A DNA stretch of 64,000 nt from Aedoeadaptatus coli (GCF_900343085.1 NZ_OPYI01000007.1:1-64000), one strand, 5' to 3'. Counted from the first letter of the stretch, positions 43,181-52,697 are shown. Notes: generated by a model from the sequence alone, not told the origin. Numbers and translations are program-made.

Positions 43181-44389
43181 CTACATGGTCATAATGGTGC
43201 GGTAGGCTTCGTCGAGGCTGATGGCTCCCGCAAGAATCTTCTCACGCAGAGCGTCTCTCAATGGAATCATGCCCGAGGCTACCGCCGCATCCCGCAGGGC
43301 ATCTAAAGTGACGCCGGGCTTAATTAAGTCGCGGATTTTTTCGTTCATGGCCATTATTTCGAAGACGGCCTCCCTGCCGGTGTAGCCCTCAAAACAGTGT
43401 TCGCAGCCCACGGCCTCGTAGGTGGCCCCGTCGATATGGAAGTAATCGTCTTTTCTGTAAACTTCTTTTTTACAATGGTCGCAAAGCCTTCGAACGAGGC
43501 GCTGGGAGATCACGCCGATAATTCCTGCCGACAACATGTAGGGCTCGATGCCCATGTCCATGAGGCGGATGATGGCCGAAGGCGAATCCGTGGTGTGGAG
43601 CGTGGAGAAGATCAGGTGCCCGGTGATGGAAGACCTCAAGGCGATCTCCGCCGTTTCCATGGAGCGAACTTCCCCCACCATCATGACCTCCGGGTCCTGA
43701 CGCAACATGGCTTCCAGACCCGTGGAGAAAGTGATGTTCGCCTTGGGATTCACCTGCATTTGATTGATCCCTTCCATGGCAAATTCCACGGGGTCTTCGA
43801 TGGTCAGGATGTTTCGCTCTACACTGTTTAAGAGCTGAATGAAGGTATAGAGGGTGGAAGTCTTCCCGGAGCCCGTGGGCCCGCAGATTAAAACCAGGCC
43901 CAGGGGCTGGCGCAGCAGCTTTTCAACCAAGGCCAAGTTCTCTCCATCCAAGCCGATGCCTTCCGGCGTGTAGTTTAGGCCGCTTCTGTCCAAGAGGCGG
44001 AGCACGAGCTTCTCCTCGCCCTTCACGGGAATGGCCGATGCCCGCACGTCCACGTCGCGACCGTCGTGATTAAAGGTGAAACGGCCGTCTTGGGGCTTTC
44101 TTTTTTCGCCGATGTCCATGGAGGAAAGAAATTTGATCCGCGTGACAAATTCCGAGTACAATCGCTTCGGGTAGGTGTCATACAAAAAGAGCGTGCCGTT
44201 ACGACGCATACGAACCCGCCAGTTTTCACCGGCCGGTTCAATATGCACGTCGGAACAGCACGCTTCGGCGGCATCATTTAATATTTTTTCGCTTAATTGG
44301 ACGGCACTGACGCGGCCCGCCGAAACAGTCGATTGGGCATTCATTTGCCCTTTATCTTTCGATGCGGAAAAGGAAAATTTCTTGTCCAT
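43181..44389 (-). CDS. pilB: Type IV pilus/competence assembly ATPase PilB (GspE family)
   Basis: A 402-residue GspE-type ATPase. Walker A GPTGSGKTSTLYTF, Asp box IEDPVEFAMEGI, Walker B-like EVMMVGEVRSMETAEIA, His box STLHTTDSPSA, and the zinc tetracysteine CDHC...CEHC are all present. The N-terminal GspE_N domain is short, as in ComGA. The start MDKKFSF at 44389 is preceded by GGAGG; an earlier TTG would include that site. It follows topA by 42 bases without a terminator. pilT is not in the window. Confidence 0.93.
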   Translation of the reverse strand: MDKKFSFSASKDKGQMNAQSTVSAGRVSAVQLSEKILNDAAEACCSDVHIEPAGENWRVRMRRNGTLFLYDTYPKRLYSEFVTRIKFLSSMDIGEKRKPQDGRFTFNHDGRDVDVRASAIPVKGEEKLVLRLLDRSGLNYTPEGIGLDGENLALVEKLLRQPLGLVLICGPTGSGKTSTLYTFIQLLNSVERNILTIEDPVEFAMEGINQMQVNPKANITFSTGLEAMLRQDPEVMMVGEVRSMETAEIALRSSITGHLIFSTLHTTDSPSAIIRLMDMGIEPYMLSAGIIGVISQRLVRRLCDHCKKEVYRKDDYFHIDGATYEAVGCEHCFEGYTGREAVFEIMAMNEKIRDLIKPGVTLDALRDAAVASGMIPLRDALREKILAGAISLDEAYRTIMTM

Positions 44390-44431
44390 CACTGCCTCCA
44401 AAAATTGCGGTCCATCCCATGCCCGCCTTCA

Positions 44432-46522
44432 CTATGATTCTTTTGACTCGTCGCCTTCCGTGCGTTGGTAATCGCAATCCGAATTGTGGCATTGGATGCG
44501 CGTACCGCGTTTCGTGGTCTTTTTCGTCAATATATCGCCGCATTTCGGGCAGCGCTCGTCGATAGGCTCGTCCCACGAGACGAAATCGCAATCGGGATAC
44601 TTGTCGCAGCCGAAGAACTTCCGCCCCCGCTTGCTCCTTTTAATGACGATTTCCCCTTCGCCGCATTTCGGGCACTTCACGCCGATTTTTTCCACCAAGG
44701 CCTTGGTGTTTCGGCAGTCGGGAAAGCCCGGACAGGCGAGGAATTTGCCGTAGCGACCCATTTTAATCACCATATTCCGACCGCATTTTTCGCAGATCAC
44801 GTCGGTGGGCTCGTCGCGAATTTCAACTTTTTCGATTTCTTTTTCCGCTCGCTCCAGGTACTCGGCCAGTTGCTTGTACACGGGATCCACGGCTTTTTGC
44901 CAGGCGAGTTCCCCGTCGGCCACGGCATCCAAACTGTGTTCCATCTTCGCCGTAAAATCCTCGTCCACAAACATGGGGAAGTAATCCGTTAAAAGATCAT
45001 TGACCGTTTCCCCGAGCTCCGTGGGCACGAAGCGCCGCTCCTCGCTCACCACGTAGTAGCGGGAAAGCAGGGTGTTAATAATCGGCGCGTAGGTACTGGG
45101 GCGGCCGATGCCCAGCTCTTCCAAGAGCTTAATCAGGGACGCTTCGTTGTATCGGGCCGGCGGCTGGGTAAAGTGTTGTTCCGGGAAAATCTCTTTTACT
45201 TTTACGTGTTCCCCCACTTCGAAGGCGGGAATCTCCTTGTCCTTTTGATCCTTCGAGGGAAAGACCCTCAAAAAACCGTCGAACACCAGGGTATTGCCGT
45301 TCACTTGAAACATTTCCGTGCGGCTTGAAAGCTTCACTTTTTGCGTATCGTAAAGGGCCGCCGTCATTTGCGAGGCCACGAAGCGGGACCAGATCAATTC
45401 ATAAAGGCGGAACTCGTCGCGCCCCAAACTTTCCTTTAAGCTCAACGGCGTGCGACTCACATCCGCCGGGCGAATACATTCGTGGGCGTCCTGGGTGTTT
45501 TCTTTCTTCTTCGACCAAGTGGAGGGTGCGCTGTATTTTTCCCCGTAGGCCTTTAAAATATGGGCCTTCGTTTGGGCCACGGCCTGTTCGGAAATCCGCG
45601 TGGAGTCCGTACGCATGTAGGTAATCAAACCCACGGAGCCTTCCCCGGGAATGGTGATCCCTTCGTAAAGCTTTTGCGCCACCTGCATGGTCTTGCGGGT
45701 GGTGAAATTCAGGCGCTTGTTCGCCTCCTGCTGCATGGTGGAGGTGGTGAAGGGCGCCAAGGTGCGGCGCTTTCTCGATCCCTTTTGAATGTCCGAAACC
45801 ACCAATTCCTTCTCGTCCATGCGCTTCATCACGGCGTCCACATCGGCTTTGGTATTTAAAGTCACCGATTGAATTTTTCCGTCTTTAATGGTGCCGAAAT
45901 ACTTCGCCTCGAAGGTTTTTCGGTTTTTCAGGGCTTTCGCCACGATGGTCCAGTATTCCGAGGGTTCAAACTCGTTGATCTCCTCTTCGCGGTCGCAAAT
46001 AATCTTTAAAACCACCGACTGCACCCGCCCGGCGCTGAGCCCGGATTTGACCTTCTTCCATAAGAGCGGGCTGATTTTATAGCCCACCAGGCGATCCAAG
46101 ATTCGCCGAGCCTGCTGAGCGTCGACCAATTCCATATTGATGGGCCGAGGATTTTTTATCCCGTTTTTCACGGCATTTTTCGTAATTTCGTTAAACGAAA
46201 TCCGTACATTATCCTCGGGATCCATGTCCAAAATATGGGTCAAATGCCAACTGATGGCTTCCCCTTCCCTATCCGGGTCGGTTGCGAGAAGCACTTTGTT
46301 GGCTTTTTTCGCTTCCGCCTTCAGCTCTTTAATAACCGGGCCCTTGCCCCGAATGTTAATGTACTTCGGTTGGTAATTGTCTTCTATATCGATGCCTAAT
46401 TTCGACTTAGGCAAATCGCGAATATGCCCCACAGTGGCCACGACTTTATAATGGCTGCCCGCCATTTTGCGGATGGTCTTTGCCTTTGTGGGTGACTCCA
46501 CGATGATCAGATTCCTTGCCAA
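44432..46522 (-). CDS. topA: DNA topoisomerase I
   Basis: Type IA topoisomerase of about 696 residues. Toprim domain at the start (LIIVESPTKAKTI, ATDPDREGEAIS), active Tyr in GLITYMRTDSTRIS, and three C-terminal zinc-finger units (CEKCGRNMVIKMGRYGKFLAC, CPKCGEGEIVIKRS, CPKCGDILTKK). It relaxes negative supercoils. The start is taken as TTG at 46522 because family members begin two residues before NLIIVES; a GTG at 46546 overlapping the dprA stop would add 8 residues and cannot be excluded. dprA-topA is a widespread order. Confidence 0.95.
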   Translation of the reverse strand: MARNLIIVESPTKAKTIRKMAGSHYKVVATVGHIRDLPKSKLGIDIEDNYQPKYINIRGKGPVIKELKAEAKKANKVLLATDPDREGEAISWHLTHILDMDPEDNVRISFNEITKNAVKNGIKNPRPINMELVDAQQARRILDRLVGYKISPLLWKKVKSGLSAGRVQSVVLKIICDREEEINEFEPSEYWTIVAKALKNRKTFEAKYFGTIKDGKIQSVTLNTKADVDAVMKRMDEKELVVSDIQKGSRKRRTLAPFTTSTMQQEANKRLNFTTRKTMQVAQKLYEGITIPGEGSVGLITYMRTDSTRISEQAVAQTKAHILKAYGEKYSAPSTWSKKKENTQDAHECIRPADVSRTPLSLKESLGRDEFRLYELIWSRFVASQMTAALYDTQKVKLSSRTEMFQVNGNTLVFDGFLRVFPSKDQKDKEIPAFEVGEHVKVKEIFPEQHFTQPPARYNEASLIKLLEELGIGRPSTYAPIINTLLSRYYVVSEERRFVPTELGETVNDLLTDYFPMFVDEDFTAKMEHSLDAVADGELAWQKAVDPVYKQLAEYLERAEKEIEKVEIRDEPTDVICEKCGRNMVIKMGRYGKFLACPGFPDCRNTKALVEKIGVKCPKCGEGEIVIKRSKRGRKFFGCDKYPDCDFVSWDEPIDERCPKCGDILTKKTTKRGTRIQCHNSDCDYQRTEGDESKES

Positions 46523-46545
46523 ATTATTCCAAATCCTTTCCTGCA

Positions 46546-47619
46546 CTAAAGTATTTCGATGCAGTTGCTATCCACACCTGTAATGTAATTTTTTAATTCT
46601 AACATGGTTAATACGCTTAACACGTCGGTAATATCCCAACCAATATGCTCCATAAGGGCCTCCGTATTTTGATGGCCGTCCCTTATACTATCATACAATG
46701 TTTTTTCTTCCAAAGAGAGTTCGGAAAGATCCGGCGAAGTTTTCTCTTTTTTCATCTGATAGACCGGATGATCCAGTATGTCTTCCGGGGAAAGGGCGAT
46801 GGACGCGCCGTCGAAAATCAGGCGGTTGGTGCCTTGACTGTAAATGGAATCCACATTGCCGCAGACGGAAAATACTTCTCTGCCGTATTCCGCCGCCAGG
46901 CGCGCGGTGATCAAAGAGCCGCTTTTTTCTTTGGCTTCCACCACCAAGACCCCATCGCCTAAAGCCGCAATGATGCGATTTCGCTCGGGAAAGCGGAAAG
47001 GCTGGGGCGATGTGTAGGGCGGATACTCGCTTAAAATCAGCCCCGTGGCTTTAATGGCCTCGTAACAGGCCCGGTTGCTCCTGGGATAACAGTCGCCGAT
47101 GCCGTTTCCCAAGACGGCGATGGTTTCGCCGCCGGCGTCCAGCGTGGCCTGATGGGCCAGCTTGTCGATCCCGAGAGCCAGGCCGCTGATGATGACGAGG
47201 CCCGATGCCGCCAGTTGAGACACGAATTTTTTGCACACCCTCTGGCCGTAATCCGTGTGTTTTCTCGCGCCAACCACGGAAAGGGCCGGCTTCGCCATGA
47301 GTTCCAAATTGCCCAAGGCATAGATCACCATGGGCGGATCCGGTGTAAGGGCCAGTTTCTCGGGATAAAAATCATCGCCGACAACTAATGTCTGTATGCA
47401 CTGGGTTTCAAGAACGCTTTCTCGCTTGCTCAAATCCCGTTTCAAAAACATGTCCGTGCGCGTCTTTAACTTTTCCGGAATGTTGTCGTTTTCGAAAAGG
47501 GACAACTGTCCTTCCTCTTCGGTTATGTAGCCGTAAAGCTCCATCATTTCGGCATTGGGCATGCCGGCGAGGGACAATCGGACAAACAGGGACCGTAAAT
47601 CTTCTCTTATTCCGACCAA
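46546..47619 (-). CDS. dprA: DNA processing protein DprA
   Basis: A 357-residue DprA/Smf with the Rossmann-type core (SVVGARKHTDYG, VIISGLALGIDKLAHQ, AVLGNGIGDCYPRSN, RNRIIAALGDGVLVVEA). It loads RecA onto incoming single-stranded DNA in transformation. The start is TTG at 47619 within the comM 3' end (13-base overlap) with a GGAGGG site. An N-terminal helical and a C-terminal winged-helix-like domain flank the core. Its neighbours comM and the pilus genes support a DNA-uptake context. Confidence 0.95.
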   Translation of the reverse strand: MVGIREDLRSLFVRLSLAGMPNAEMMELYGYITEEEGQLSLFENDNIPEKLKTRTDMFLKRDLSKRESVLETQCIQTLVVGDDFYPEKLALTPDPPMVIYALGNLELMAKPALSVVGARKHTDYGQRVCKKFVSQLAASGLVIISGLALGIDKLAHQATLDAGGETIAVLGNGIGDCYPRSNRACYEAIKATGLILSEYPPYTSPQPFRFPERNRIIAALGDGVLVVEAKEKSGSLITARLAAEYGREVFSVCGNVDSIYSQGTNRLIFDGASIALSPEDILDHPVYQMKKEKTSPDLSELSLEEKTLYDSIRDGHQNTEALMEHIGWDITDVLSVLTMLELKNYITGVDSNCIEIL

Positions 47620-49133
47620 TATTTTCCCTCCACAGATTTGTAGCGCACGGCTTCTAAAACGTCTTGGTCCGTAATGGGCCCGCCGTCCCGTAAATCGGCG
47701 ATGGTACGGGCCACCTTCAGCACTTTATGTAGGGAGCGTCCGCTGAATTTATATTTCTTATAGGCCATGTCCAGGAGTTTTTGCGAACTCGGGGACAAAC
47801 GGCAGTATTTTTCCACGTCGCGATCGGGAATATCCGCATTGGTCATAATGCCCGTGCCTTCGAAGCGAGCTTTTTGATAACCGCGGGCCCGTTCCACACG
47901 CTCCCGTACCGTTTTCGAATCTTCGCCCTGTGCCGTTTCCTTCATGTCTTCGTAACTAATGGGTTTCACTTCCACCTGCAAATCGATGCGATCCAAGAGG
48001 GGATGCGAAATCTTTCCCAGGTACTTTTGAATCTGCTGCATGCTGCAACTGCACTCGTGATTGGGATCCTGATAATAGCCGCAAGGGCAAGGATTCATGG
48101 AGGCAATGAGCTGAAAATCCGCGGGAAATTCCAAACTTGCCGTGGCTCGAGCCACGTGAATTTTCCCGTCTTCCATGGGCTGGCGCAGCACTTCCAAAAC
48201 ACTGGACTGAAATTCCGGAATCTCGTCCAAGAACAAGACGCCGCGGTGGGCCAAAGAAATTTCTCCCGGCTTCGGAATGCGACCGCCGCCGATTAAGGAC
48301 ACGCCGGAGGCCGTGTGGTGGGGCGAGCGGAAAGGCCGCTCCGTCATCAGCCTGTTTTCCGCTAAAAGACCGGAGACGGAATAGATCTTCGTCACTTCGA
48401 TGGCCTCTTCGAAGGCCATGCGCGGCAAAATCGTGGGCAGGCGCTTGGCGCTCATGCTCTTTCCGCTTCCCGGCGGGCCGATCATTAAGAGATTGTGGGC
48501 CCCCGCCGCCGCTACTTCCAGGGCGCGCTTCAATTGACTTTGCCCCTTAATATCGGCAAAGTCCACGTCGTAGGTCTTCATGTGATCCATCGGATTTTCC
48601 ACCACGGCCTCGTCGATGGTGGATTCGCCGGTCAGAAGGGAGACCACTTCTTTTAAATCGGAGGCGGGATAAATGCTGACATCGCGAACAATGGCCGTCT
48701 CGTTTTCATTAGCCTTCGGAACGATGAACTTCTTGTAACCCAGCTCACGTAGAGAAATCACCATGGGAAGGGCGCCGCGAATAGCGGAGATTTCGCCGTT
48801 TAACTGAAGCTCTCCTAAAAATATGTAATCGTCGATAACTTTCGGATCGCCGAAGCCTTCAGCGGCCAAGATGGACACAGCCACGGCCAAGTCCATTTGG
48901 GATCCGTCTTTTCTGCGATTTGCGGGAGATAAATTCACCGTAATGCGCTGTTGGGGGTAAGGCATGCCGATGTTTTTAATCGCCGCGTGAACCCGCTCGC
49001 CGGATTCGCGAATTTGCGCGTCGGGCAAGCCGACCATAAGAAAGCGCGGAAGCCCGCGACTTAAATCGCATTCGACTTCCACGACAAATCCGTCTAATCC
49101 TTCTAAGCTACAGGTTTTCACTCTGGCATACAT
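47607..49133 (-). CDS. comM: YifB/ComM family AAA+ ATPase (Mg chelatase-like)
   Basis: A 508-residue ComM-type helicase. N-terminal LonC-like domain (VVEVECDLSRGLPRFLMVGLPD), Walker A GPPGSGKSMSAKRL, Walker B VLFLDEIPEF, the SMNPCPCGYY block and C-terminal SGRSLHKVLKVARTIADL. ComM aids branch migration during natural transformation. The start at MYARVK follows a GGGGG site and lies just after the yraN stop; an upstream in-frame ATG would lie inside yraN. Confidence 0.93.
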   Translation of the reverse strand: MYARVKTCSLEGLDGFVVEVECDLSRGLPRFLMVGLPDAQIRESGERVHAAIKNIGMPYPQQRITVNLSPANRRKDGSQMDLAVAVSILAAEGFGDPKVIDDYIFLGELQLNGEISAIRGALPMVISLRELGYKKFIVPKANENETAIVRDVSIYPASDLKEVVSLLTGESTIDEAVVENPMDHMKTYDVDFADIKGQSQLKRALEVAAAGAHNLLMIGPPGSGKSMSAKRLPTILPRMAFEEAIEVTKIYSVSGLLAENRLMTERPFRSPHHTASGVSLIGGGRIPKPGEISLAHRGVLFLDEIPEFQSSVLEVLRQPMEDGKIHVARATASLEFPADFQLIASMNPCPCGYYQDPNHECSCSMQQIQKYLGKISHPLLDRIDLQVEVKPISYEDMKETAQGEDSKTVRERVERARGYQKARFEGTGIMTNADIPDRDVEKYCRLSPSSQKLLDMAYKKYKFSGRSLHKVLKVARTIADLRDGGPITDQDVLEAVRYKSVEGKYWSE

Positions 49134-49134
49134 G

Positions 49135-49494
49135 TCATTCCCCCAAGTCATTTCCGTCGAAGGCATTTTTTATGTGATGAATCATCGGCTTGTCCGTTAA
49201 AAACACTTCGATCACATCGAAACGGGCCGCACGGTAAAAAGGCGATCGCTGCGTCAGGTAGTGCTCCGCGGTCATATAGATCTGGCGCCGTTTAAAGATA
49301 TCTACGGCATCCTTCGGGTCGCCGTAGGAGACATTGGTCCGCGTCTTCACCTCTGTAAAGACCACGATGCCCTTCGTAAAGCTTATGATATCGATTTCAC
49401 CACGTTGAAATCGAAAATTTCGCTCCAGGATTTCGTGGCCCTGTTTTTCCAAAAACTTCGCCGCAATCCCTTCGCCCGTTTCGCCGACGTTCAT
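49135..49494 (-). CDS. YraN family (UPF0102) nuclease-fold protein
   Basis: A 119-residue YraN family protein with an endonuclease-like fold: GEGIAAKFLEKQGHEILERNFR, then GEIDIIS and VVFTEVKTR give the E...D...ExK pattern of PD-(D/E)XK nucleases. It is commonly next to comM, dprA or rnhB. Function is not established. It is the first gene after the promoters at 49500-49629. Confidence 0.92.
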   Translation of the reverse strand: MNVGETGEGIAAKFLEKQGHEILERNFRFQRGEIDIISFTKGIVVFTEVKTRTNVSYGDPKDAVDIFKRRQIYMTAEHYLTQRSPFYRAARFDVIEVFLTDKPMIHHIKNAFDGNDLGE

Positions 49495-49516
49495 AAATCC
49501 TCCCAGCTATACTCAA

Positions 49517-49545
49517 TAATATATACTAAATCCCCATTTAGCACA
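49517..49545 (-). promoter_or_regulatory. Possible second promoter ahead of yraN
   Basis: TTGTGC, 17-base spacer and TATATT on the minus strand, close to the yraN start. The match is moderate; it may act besides the TATAAT promoter further upstream. Positions are approximate. Confidence 0.35.
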
Positions 49546-49620
49546 ATTGTTTTATTCCTCAATTTTTGATGCCGTCAAAATTCAGTTGGCATTTCTCTTC
49601 CTCTTATGCTCTTTCCCACT

Positions 49621-49629
49621 ATTATAGCA
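49621..49629 (-). promoter_or_regulatory. Extended -10 promoter of the yraN-comM-dprA-topA-pil run
   Basis: TGCTATAAT on the minus strand (49629-49621), an extended -10. The expected -35 area is AT-rich and lies next to the T-run of the upstream terminator. The leader would be about 120 bases. Confidence 0.6.
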
Positions 49630-49649
49630 AGATTGTTTTTTAAAAATAC

Positions 49650-49677
49650 AAAAAAATTTGCCGCCTAAGCGACAAAT
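49650..49677 (-). terminator. Rho-independent terminator after the small membrane protein gene
   Basis: ATTTGTCGC and GCGGCAAAT form a 9-bp stem (one G-T pair) around TTAG on the minus strand, followed by seven T. Confidence 0.88.
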
Positions 49678-49690
49678 CCATTTCTTCTGT

Positions 49691-50044
49691 TTAGTTTTCT
49701 CTCCGGCGGCGCTCGCTTTCCCGGGAACCGTCCGGGTAGCGGTCTTTATTGTAGATGCCGATGCACAGGGCGAAGAGCAGAGAGCAGATGCCCGCCGTGA
49801 TACAGACCACGGAGATAAATATATTGGTGAGACTTGAGCGCTCGAAGAGGCGATTCAACACCATAATCAATGAAAACATGCCGATAAATACCAGGGCCAA
49901 ACCGGGTAGGTAGCGCATAAATTTCATTTGTTTCCCCATCATATTGATGACGAAGGTTAGAATAAGGGCGATGATTACCGCCAGTACCAATATGCCTATA
50001 TACTGCAAGTTTCCGTTTAAACTTTCAGAAATTTTCGATATCAT
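49691..50044 (-). CDS. Small integral membrane protein, unknown function
   Basis: I do not recognise the family. The 117 residues contain three likely membrane segments (about 15-35, 44-64 and 75-97) and a basic, Arg-rich C-terminal tail rich in Arg and Glu. It is the last gene of the run that contains a two-component system and a lipoprotein, 9 bases after the lipoprotein gene. Such small proteins next to sensor kinases may modulate signalling, but nothing in the sequence proves this. Confidence 0.72.
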   Translation of the reverse strand: MISKISESLNGNLQYIGILVLAVIIALILTFVINMMGKQMKFMRYLPGLALVFIGMFSLIMVLNRLFERSSLTNIFISVVCITAGICSLLFALCIGIYNKDRYPDGSRESERRRREN

Positions 50045-50053
50045 GTGATCCTC

Positions 50054-50590
50054 CTACTTGCCGGGCACCCGGGAGTAATACGTCCGATGGGGGTCGGCCT
50101 GTTCCATAAGATTTTTTAATTGACGCTCGTCGAGGCTGCCTTTCGTCTTGACCAATTGCAAGAGATTGCCGTAGATGTCCATGTATGCCACATCGTCTTT
50201 TTCGCGGTACACGGTAAAGAGTTTTTCATCGTCTTGGTAGATGTCGATGATAAACAAATTGTCTCCGGCGATGCCCACGTCGTCTTTCGTCTTATTATAC
50301 CCTACTTTCATTAAATAGTCAGTCTTGCCTTTGCGAATGACATAGGTGGGATTCTCGATGCGCTGGCCGTTAAAGATGCCGCCCATGGGGGCGAAAATGG
50401 CGTCGGATCCGATGACGGGCCGAAGGTCGACGCTGTCGTCGGTGACGGTTTGAATCTTCGTCACCACCCAACGGCCCTGAAGGGGGGATCGGTTGAGGGC
50501 GGGCTTTTCGATGATGCGGTAGTCGCCCTTAATGGGGCCGCAGGCCGTTAAAAACAGGAGCAGGAGTAGGATCGGAAGTTGTTTTTTCAT
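50054..50590 (-). CDS. Putative lipoprotein, unknown function
   Basis: A 178-residue protein with a lipoprotein signal: MKKQLPILLLLLFLTACG, with the lipobox LTAC and Cys17 as the anchor. The mature part is mostly polar with a beta-rich look (GRWVVTKIQTVTDDSV, NPTYVIRKGKTDYLMKVGYN), resembling lipocalin-like or META-type small domains, though no family is recognised. It overlaps the sensor kinase gene by 4 bases, so it is probably coupled to that system as an envelope component or signal input. lspA is at 56564. Confidence 0.75.
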   Translation of the reverse strand: MKKQLPILLLLLFLTACGPIKGDYRIIEKPALNRSPLQGRWVVTKIQTVTDDSVDLRPVIGSDAIFAPMGGIFNGQRIENPTYVIRKGKTDYLMKVGYNKTKDDVGIAGDNLFIIDIYQDDEKLFTVYREKDDVAYMDIYGNLLQLVKTKGSLDERQLKNLMEQADPHRTYYSRVPGK

Positions 50591-51993
50591 GCGTCCGCCT
50601 CGCTTCCCAAGGGTATGATGATTCGAATGGTGGTTCCCACGGATTTTTCCGATACGATTTGTATGGCGCCGTTGTGAAGCTTTACGATTTCATCGGCGAT
50701 GGAAAGGCCGAGGCCCGAGTGGGAGTTGGAGTGTTTGCCCTTGTAAAACTTTTCCTTGGCCAGGGCCAGTTCGTTTTCGTCCATGCCCACGCCGTTATCG
50801 GAGATGATCATTTCGTAGTTCGGGAAATTTTTTCGCGCTTCAAAAAGCACCCATCCGCCGGGATCGGTGAATTTTATGGCGTTGTCGATGAGATTAATGA
50901 GCACCTGGCGCAGGCGGTCTTCATCGGCTGTCAGAAGCACCACTTCTTCATTGATTTCGTTAATTAAGTGAATGTTCTCTTTCGAGGCTCGAGGCTTCAT
51001 TTGCTTCCACACATCTTCGCAGATGGAGGTAATGTCGAAGCGATCTTTTTTCAGGGTGATCCGCCCGGAAATGTACCTGGAAAAATCCAAGAGTTCTTCC
51101 ACCATTTTCGACAGACGATCCGTTTCTTTTTCGATAATTTCGAAGCCTTCGTTCATGACTTCGGTCTCCGACGGATCCGTGTCCTTCAGCACTGCTGCCC
51201 AGCCTTTGATGGAAGTGAGGGGCGTGCGCAGTTCGTGGGAAATGGAGGAGATAAAGTCGTTTTTCACCTGTTCTTTTCGCACGATTTCCGCAGCCAGCGT
51301 GTTAATGGACTGGGCCAATTGCCCCAATTCGTCGTCTCGCTTCATGACGATGTGTTTTTTGTACTGCCCGTCGGCCAATTGAATGGCAGTGGACTGAATC
51401 TCCTCGATGGGCCTTGTAATGCTCTTCGCCAACATGCGACTGACTACGACGGCAATGGCCATGACAAAGGCCGTTAAAAGAAGCAGGTAGCGGCTCAGGG
51501 TCCAGACGGAGTGAATGGCCGGTCCCAAGGACGAGGAGTAGCGCAAGACGCCGATCACTCGATTGTCATTGGAATAGAGGGGGCGGGAGACGGACAAGAG
51601 TTTCGTGTCGGAATAAGGCACGGGGCCGATGCGAAAGCCGGCTTTTCCTTTCAGCGCCTGAATGACATCCGTATAATCTTTCACCGGATCGTTGATGGCG
51701 CCGATGGAATCGTAGACCAACTGGGCGTCCTTGTCGATCATCTGCACCTGGCCGCCGAATTGATTAAAGATCATGTCGTAGTCGCCGTCCAAAAGTTCGT
51801 CGATGCTTCGGCTTTTAAAATAGCGGTCGTAGGTGTAGACGGCGCTGTCCAATTGTTGATTTAAGTAGAATTTTACCCCGCCGTAGGTGTATTCGCGAAA
51901 GCCTAAAATCAGAGCCAAGTCCAAAAGGCTCACGGTTAAGAGAATCAGGGCGACGAAATTTCGCGTCACCGTTTTACGAATGGAGTGCTTCAT
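50587..51993 (-). CDS. Two-component sensor histidine kinase
   Basis: A 468-residue membrane kinase. Two membrane segments (about 12-34 and 157-178) enclose an extracellular sensor of about 120 residues, followed by HAMP (SITRPIEEIQSTAIQLADG), HisKA with SISHELRTPLTSIKGW, and HATPase with NLIDNAIKFTDPGG, DNGVGM and GLGLSIAD. The start MKHSIRK at 51993 overlaps the regulator stop (ATGA). The signal sensed is unknown; layout resembles WalK/PhoR/ResE-type kinases but no PAS domain is evident. Confidence 0.93.
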   Translation of the reverse strand: MKHSIRKTVTRNFVALILLTVSLLDLALILGFREYTYGGVKFYLNQQLDSAVYTYDRYFKSRSIDELLDGDYDMIFNQFGGQVQMIDKDAQLVYDSIGAINDPVKDYTDVIQALKGKAGFRIGPVPYSDTKLLSVSRPLYSNDNRVIGVLRYSSSLGPAIHSVWTLSRYLLLLTAFVMAIAVVVSRMLAKSITRPIEEIQSTAIQLADGQYKKHIVMKRDDELGQLAQSINTLAAEIVRKEQVKNDFISSISHELRTPLTSIKGWAAVLKDTDPSETEVMNEGFEIIEKETDRLSKMVEELLDFSRYISGRITLKKDRFDITSICEDVWKQMKPRASKENIHLINEINEEVVLLTADEDRLRQVLINLIDNAIKFTDPGGWVLFEARKNFPNYEMIISDNGVGMDENELALAKEKFYKGKHSNSHSGLGLSIADEIVKLHNGAIQIVSEKSVGTTIRIIIPLGSEADA

Positions 51994-52697
51994 GCGTCGT
52001 TGGCTGTGTTTTTCCAGCGATAGCCCACGCCCCACACGGTTTCAATATAGACGGGGTGGGCGGCGTCCTCTTCCACTTTCGAGCGGAGGCGGCGAATGTT
52101 AACGTCGACGATTTTGCTGTCCCCTAAAAATTCTTCGCCCCACACGGCGTTTAAAATCTCGTCGCGACTCAAGGCGCGGTTGGCGTGGGTAATGAAAAAC
52201 TTGACGATTTCGTGTTCCGTGGGCGTCAGCTCGATTTCCTTGCCGTTTTTGTAAAACTTATGGCCGAAGACGTCCACTTTAAAGATCCCCGATTCCAAAA
52301 AGCGCTCGCCCTTTTTCTCGCCTCTGTCTTCGCCGCCGAGGCGTCGCTCCAGGGATTTAATCCGCAGAGTAAGCTCCGTGGGATTAAAGGGCTTGGTGAG
52401 ATAGTCGTCGGTGCCGCTTTGCAGGCCCATAATCTTGTCGTAGTCCTCGGCCTTTGCCGTGAGCATGATAATGCCCAGGTGCGGGAAGGATTTTCTCAGG
52501 CGATCGCACACTTCGAATCCGTCGATGCCCGGGAGCATAATGTCCAAAAGCACGATGGCGGGCTTTTCCCTTTCGGCGATTTCAAGGCCCTCTTCGCCGC
52601 TTCCCGCTTCGTATACGTCGAAGCCTTCCCGCTCCAAATTAATCTTAATAAATTTACGAATGGATACCTCATCTTCGACGAGTAGAATCTTCGTCAT
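51990..52697 (-). CDS. OmpR-family response regulator
   Basis: A 235-residue regulator with a receiver domain (KILLVEDEVSIRKF, phospho-Asp in IVLLDIMLPGIDGF, MLTAKAED, KPFNPTEL) and a winged-helix DNA-binding domain (ELTPTEHEIVKFFI, DSKIVDVNIRRLRSKVE). It pairs with the adjacent kinase. It overlaps both neighbours by 4 bases, so HD hydrolase, regulator and kinase are co-translated. Confidence 0.95.
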   Translation of the reverse strand: MTKILLVEDEVSIRKFIKINLEREGFDVYEAGSGEEGLEIAEREKPAIVLLDIMLPGIDGFEVCDRLRKSFPHLGIIMLTAKAEDYDKIMGLQSGTDDYLTKPFNPTELTLRIKSLERRLGGEDRGEKKGERFLESGIFKVDVFGHKFYKNGKEIELTPTEHEIVKFFITHANRALSRDEILNAVWGEEFLGDSKIVDVNIRRLRSKVEEDAAHPVYIETVWGVGYRWKNTANDA

